A program made the translations under genes and the position numbers. Shown piece after piece: positions 62,705 to 64,000 of a stretch of DNA of 64,000 nt; the stretch's first letter is position 1; every line of letters begins with the position of its first letter. Where the stretch lies: the NCBI GenBank assembly GCA_900239685.1, contig OENT01000958.1, positions 1 through 64,000 of the forward strand, read 5' to 3'. The notes under the pieces were generated by a model. That model worked only from the letters and a program-made list of their open reading frames with translations. It made no database searches and was not told the origin of the DNA. Source of the DNA: Rotaria macrura (taxonomy: Eukaryota; Rotifera; Eurotatoria; Philodinida; Philodinidae).

Positions 62705-64000
62705 TAATGTTTCTGACCCTGAAACTTTGTGGATACATACTACTATAGGCACCCTACATACTGGTGCAGTCTAATTCACTTTTCTGTGGTGTTAAATAAT
62801 CTATAGCTATTTTATAGGTCGTAAGCGACTCAATCACCTTGTGATCCGGATTTATATCGCTAATGAGCGACCGATGAGTTACCGCTTTAGAAATAAGTAC
62901 TACTATGTCTGATGTACCAGAAATAGTTTTCAAAAGCCTGGCGTTTTGATTTTCATCCGAATAAAGAGAATATTTTCGTTAAGATCATGATTTTGTTCAA
63001 AATCACACTATTGCTAGGAGTCGATGTCGCAAGAAATTAGTGTAATGGAAGTCGGCCTAGTATGACTTTAAAGCACGCATTGAATACTACAAACTTATGT
63101 AAGAATTGGTCGGGAACCTTGTTGAATGGTCTTCAGAGCTTTATTAAAACTATACCCAAAAATGACGCTTTTTCCATGAAAAATATACTCAAAGTTATTC
63201 AGAAATTAATAGAAAAGTTTGATCATATGAAATGAATTCTATCTAGTATAAATCAGCACTTGACCCTCTACTCGCGTCTATAAAAACTATCTTTCCAAAT
63301 GAAGCAAAAGAATTTTGAAAAATCCCTGTGCGGGGGTGCAGGGCTTTCTTTTTATCTGAGACTCTGGAGGGGGGTACAGTGAGTTTTGAAAAATTCTTTT
63401 GCTTCATTTGGAAAGATAGTTTTTATAGACGCGAGTAGAGGGTCAAGTGCTGATTTATACTAGATAGAATTCATTTCATATGATCAAACTTTTCTATTAA
63501 TTTCTGAATAACTTTGAGTATATTTTTCATGGAAAAAGCGTCATTTTTGGGTATAGTTTTAATAAAGCTCTGAAGACCATTCAACAAGGTTCTGGACCAA
63601 TTCTTACATAAGTTTGTAGTATTCAATGCGTGCTTTAAAGTCATACTAGGCCGACTTCCATTACACTAATTTCTTGCGACATCGACTCCTAGCAATAGTG
63701 TGATTTTGAACAAAATCATGATCTTAACGAAAATATTCTCTTTATTCGGATGAAAATCAAAACGCCAGGCTTTTGAAAACTATTTCTGGTACATCAGACA
63801 TAGTAGTACTTATTTCTAAAGCGGTAACTCATCGGTCGCTCATAAGCAATAGAGATCTTGGGCATAAGTTTGAGGGTATATCTTGGACCTATGAAATACC
63901 TCTATAATAATTAACTCGCCGAAAAAGGATTTTGAGTATACCGGTATGTAGGGTATCCACCGTAGTATATATTCACGAAATTTCAGAGCTTAAAACGTTA
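62705..64000. repeat. Large inverted repeat with a nearly identical inner patch, running off the window
   Basis: Symmetric around 63353. Left 62863-63314 and right 63392-63843 are reverse complements over 452 bases, with only two mismatches seen (at 63112-63113). The 77-base loop 63315-63391 is G-rich. Outside the patch the symmetry continues in diverged form: 62751-62760 pairs with 63945-63954, and GGTATGTAGGGT in the right arm faces ACCCTACATACT in the left. The outer arms look only about two-thirds identical and reach the window end. No coding frame is seen in the arms. Candidates are a foldback-type element, the long terminal arms of a larger transposon, or a chromosomal palindrome. Confidence 0.85.

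Overview
The window is nuclear DNA of a small-genome animal, most likely a bdelloid rotifer. The DNA is AT-rich. Its genes have many short GT-AG introns (about 50-75 nt is common) and use the standard genetic code. Two animal-specific families are present (a BLTP1/KIAA1109/Tweek lipid-transfer protein and an RGS protein), next to LamG-type and propeller/alpha-toroid secreted proteins that I associate with rotifers. The phylum is an inference from gene style and remembered families; the metazoan origin is much firmer. There is nothing prokaryotic here: no CRISPR array, operon or ribosome-binding site.

Layout. 1-1.1 kb: the end of one copy and a full second copy of a tandemly duplicated glycine/alanine-rich membrane-type gene. 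1.1-8.6 kb: no recognisable gene. 8.6-14.6 kb (+): a seven-exon RGS gene with a CRE-like motif cluster in its first intron. 16.8-49.3 kb (+): one giant gene for BLTP1, reconstructed here as 35 exons that join in frame into about 4,400 residues from the ER anchor to the conserved C-terminus. 50.0-52.6 kb (-): a secreted propeller plus alpha-toroid protein gene whose frame carries nonsense codons, so probably a pseudogene. 54.4-58.2 kb (-): a five-exon type II membrane protein with two LamG-like domains; its third intron holds an internally deleted piggyBac element with intact ends and TTAA target duplication. 58.7-59.4 kb (+): a decayed copy of the last two BLTP1 exons, so the two minus-strand genes are bracketed by direct copies of the BLTP1 3' end. 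61.7-62.1 kb (-): a small secreted granulin-like protein built of eight CC pairs. From about 62.5 kb to the window end: a large inverted repeat.

The genes do not form an obvious pathway. RGS and BLTP1 are conserved cellular genes (G-protein shut-off, bulk lipid transfer at ER contacts). The right-hand 15 kb is a dynamic accessory region with duplication relics, a transposon, a decaying secreted-protein gene and a palindrome. The strongest oddity is that palindrome: a 452-bp stretch of its arms is almost identical while the arms outside it, and the loop inside it, are diverged, which looks like a gene-conversion tract. A second, older inverted repeat lies in a BLTP1 intron. I did not find a convincing wholly new biological system.
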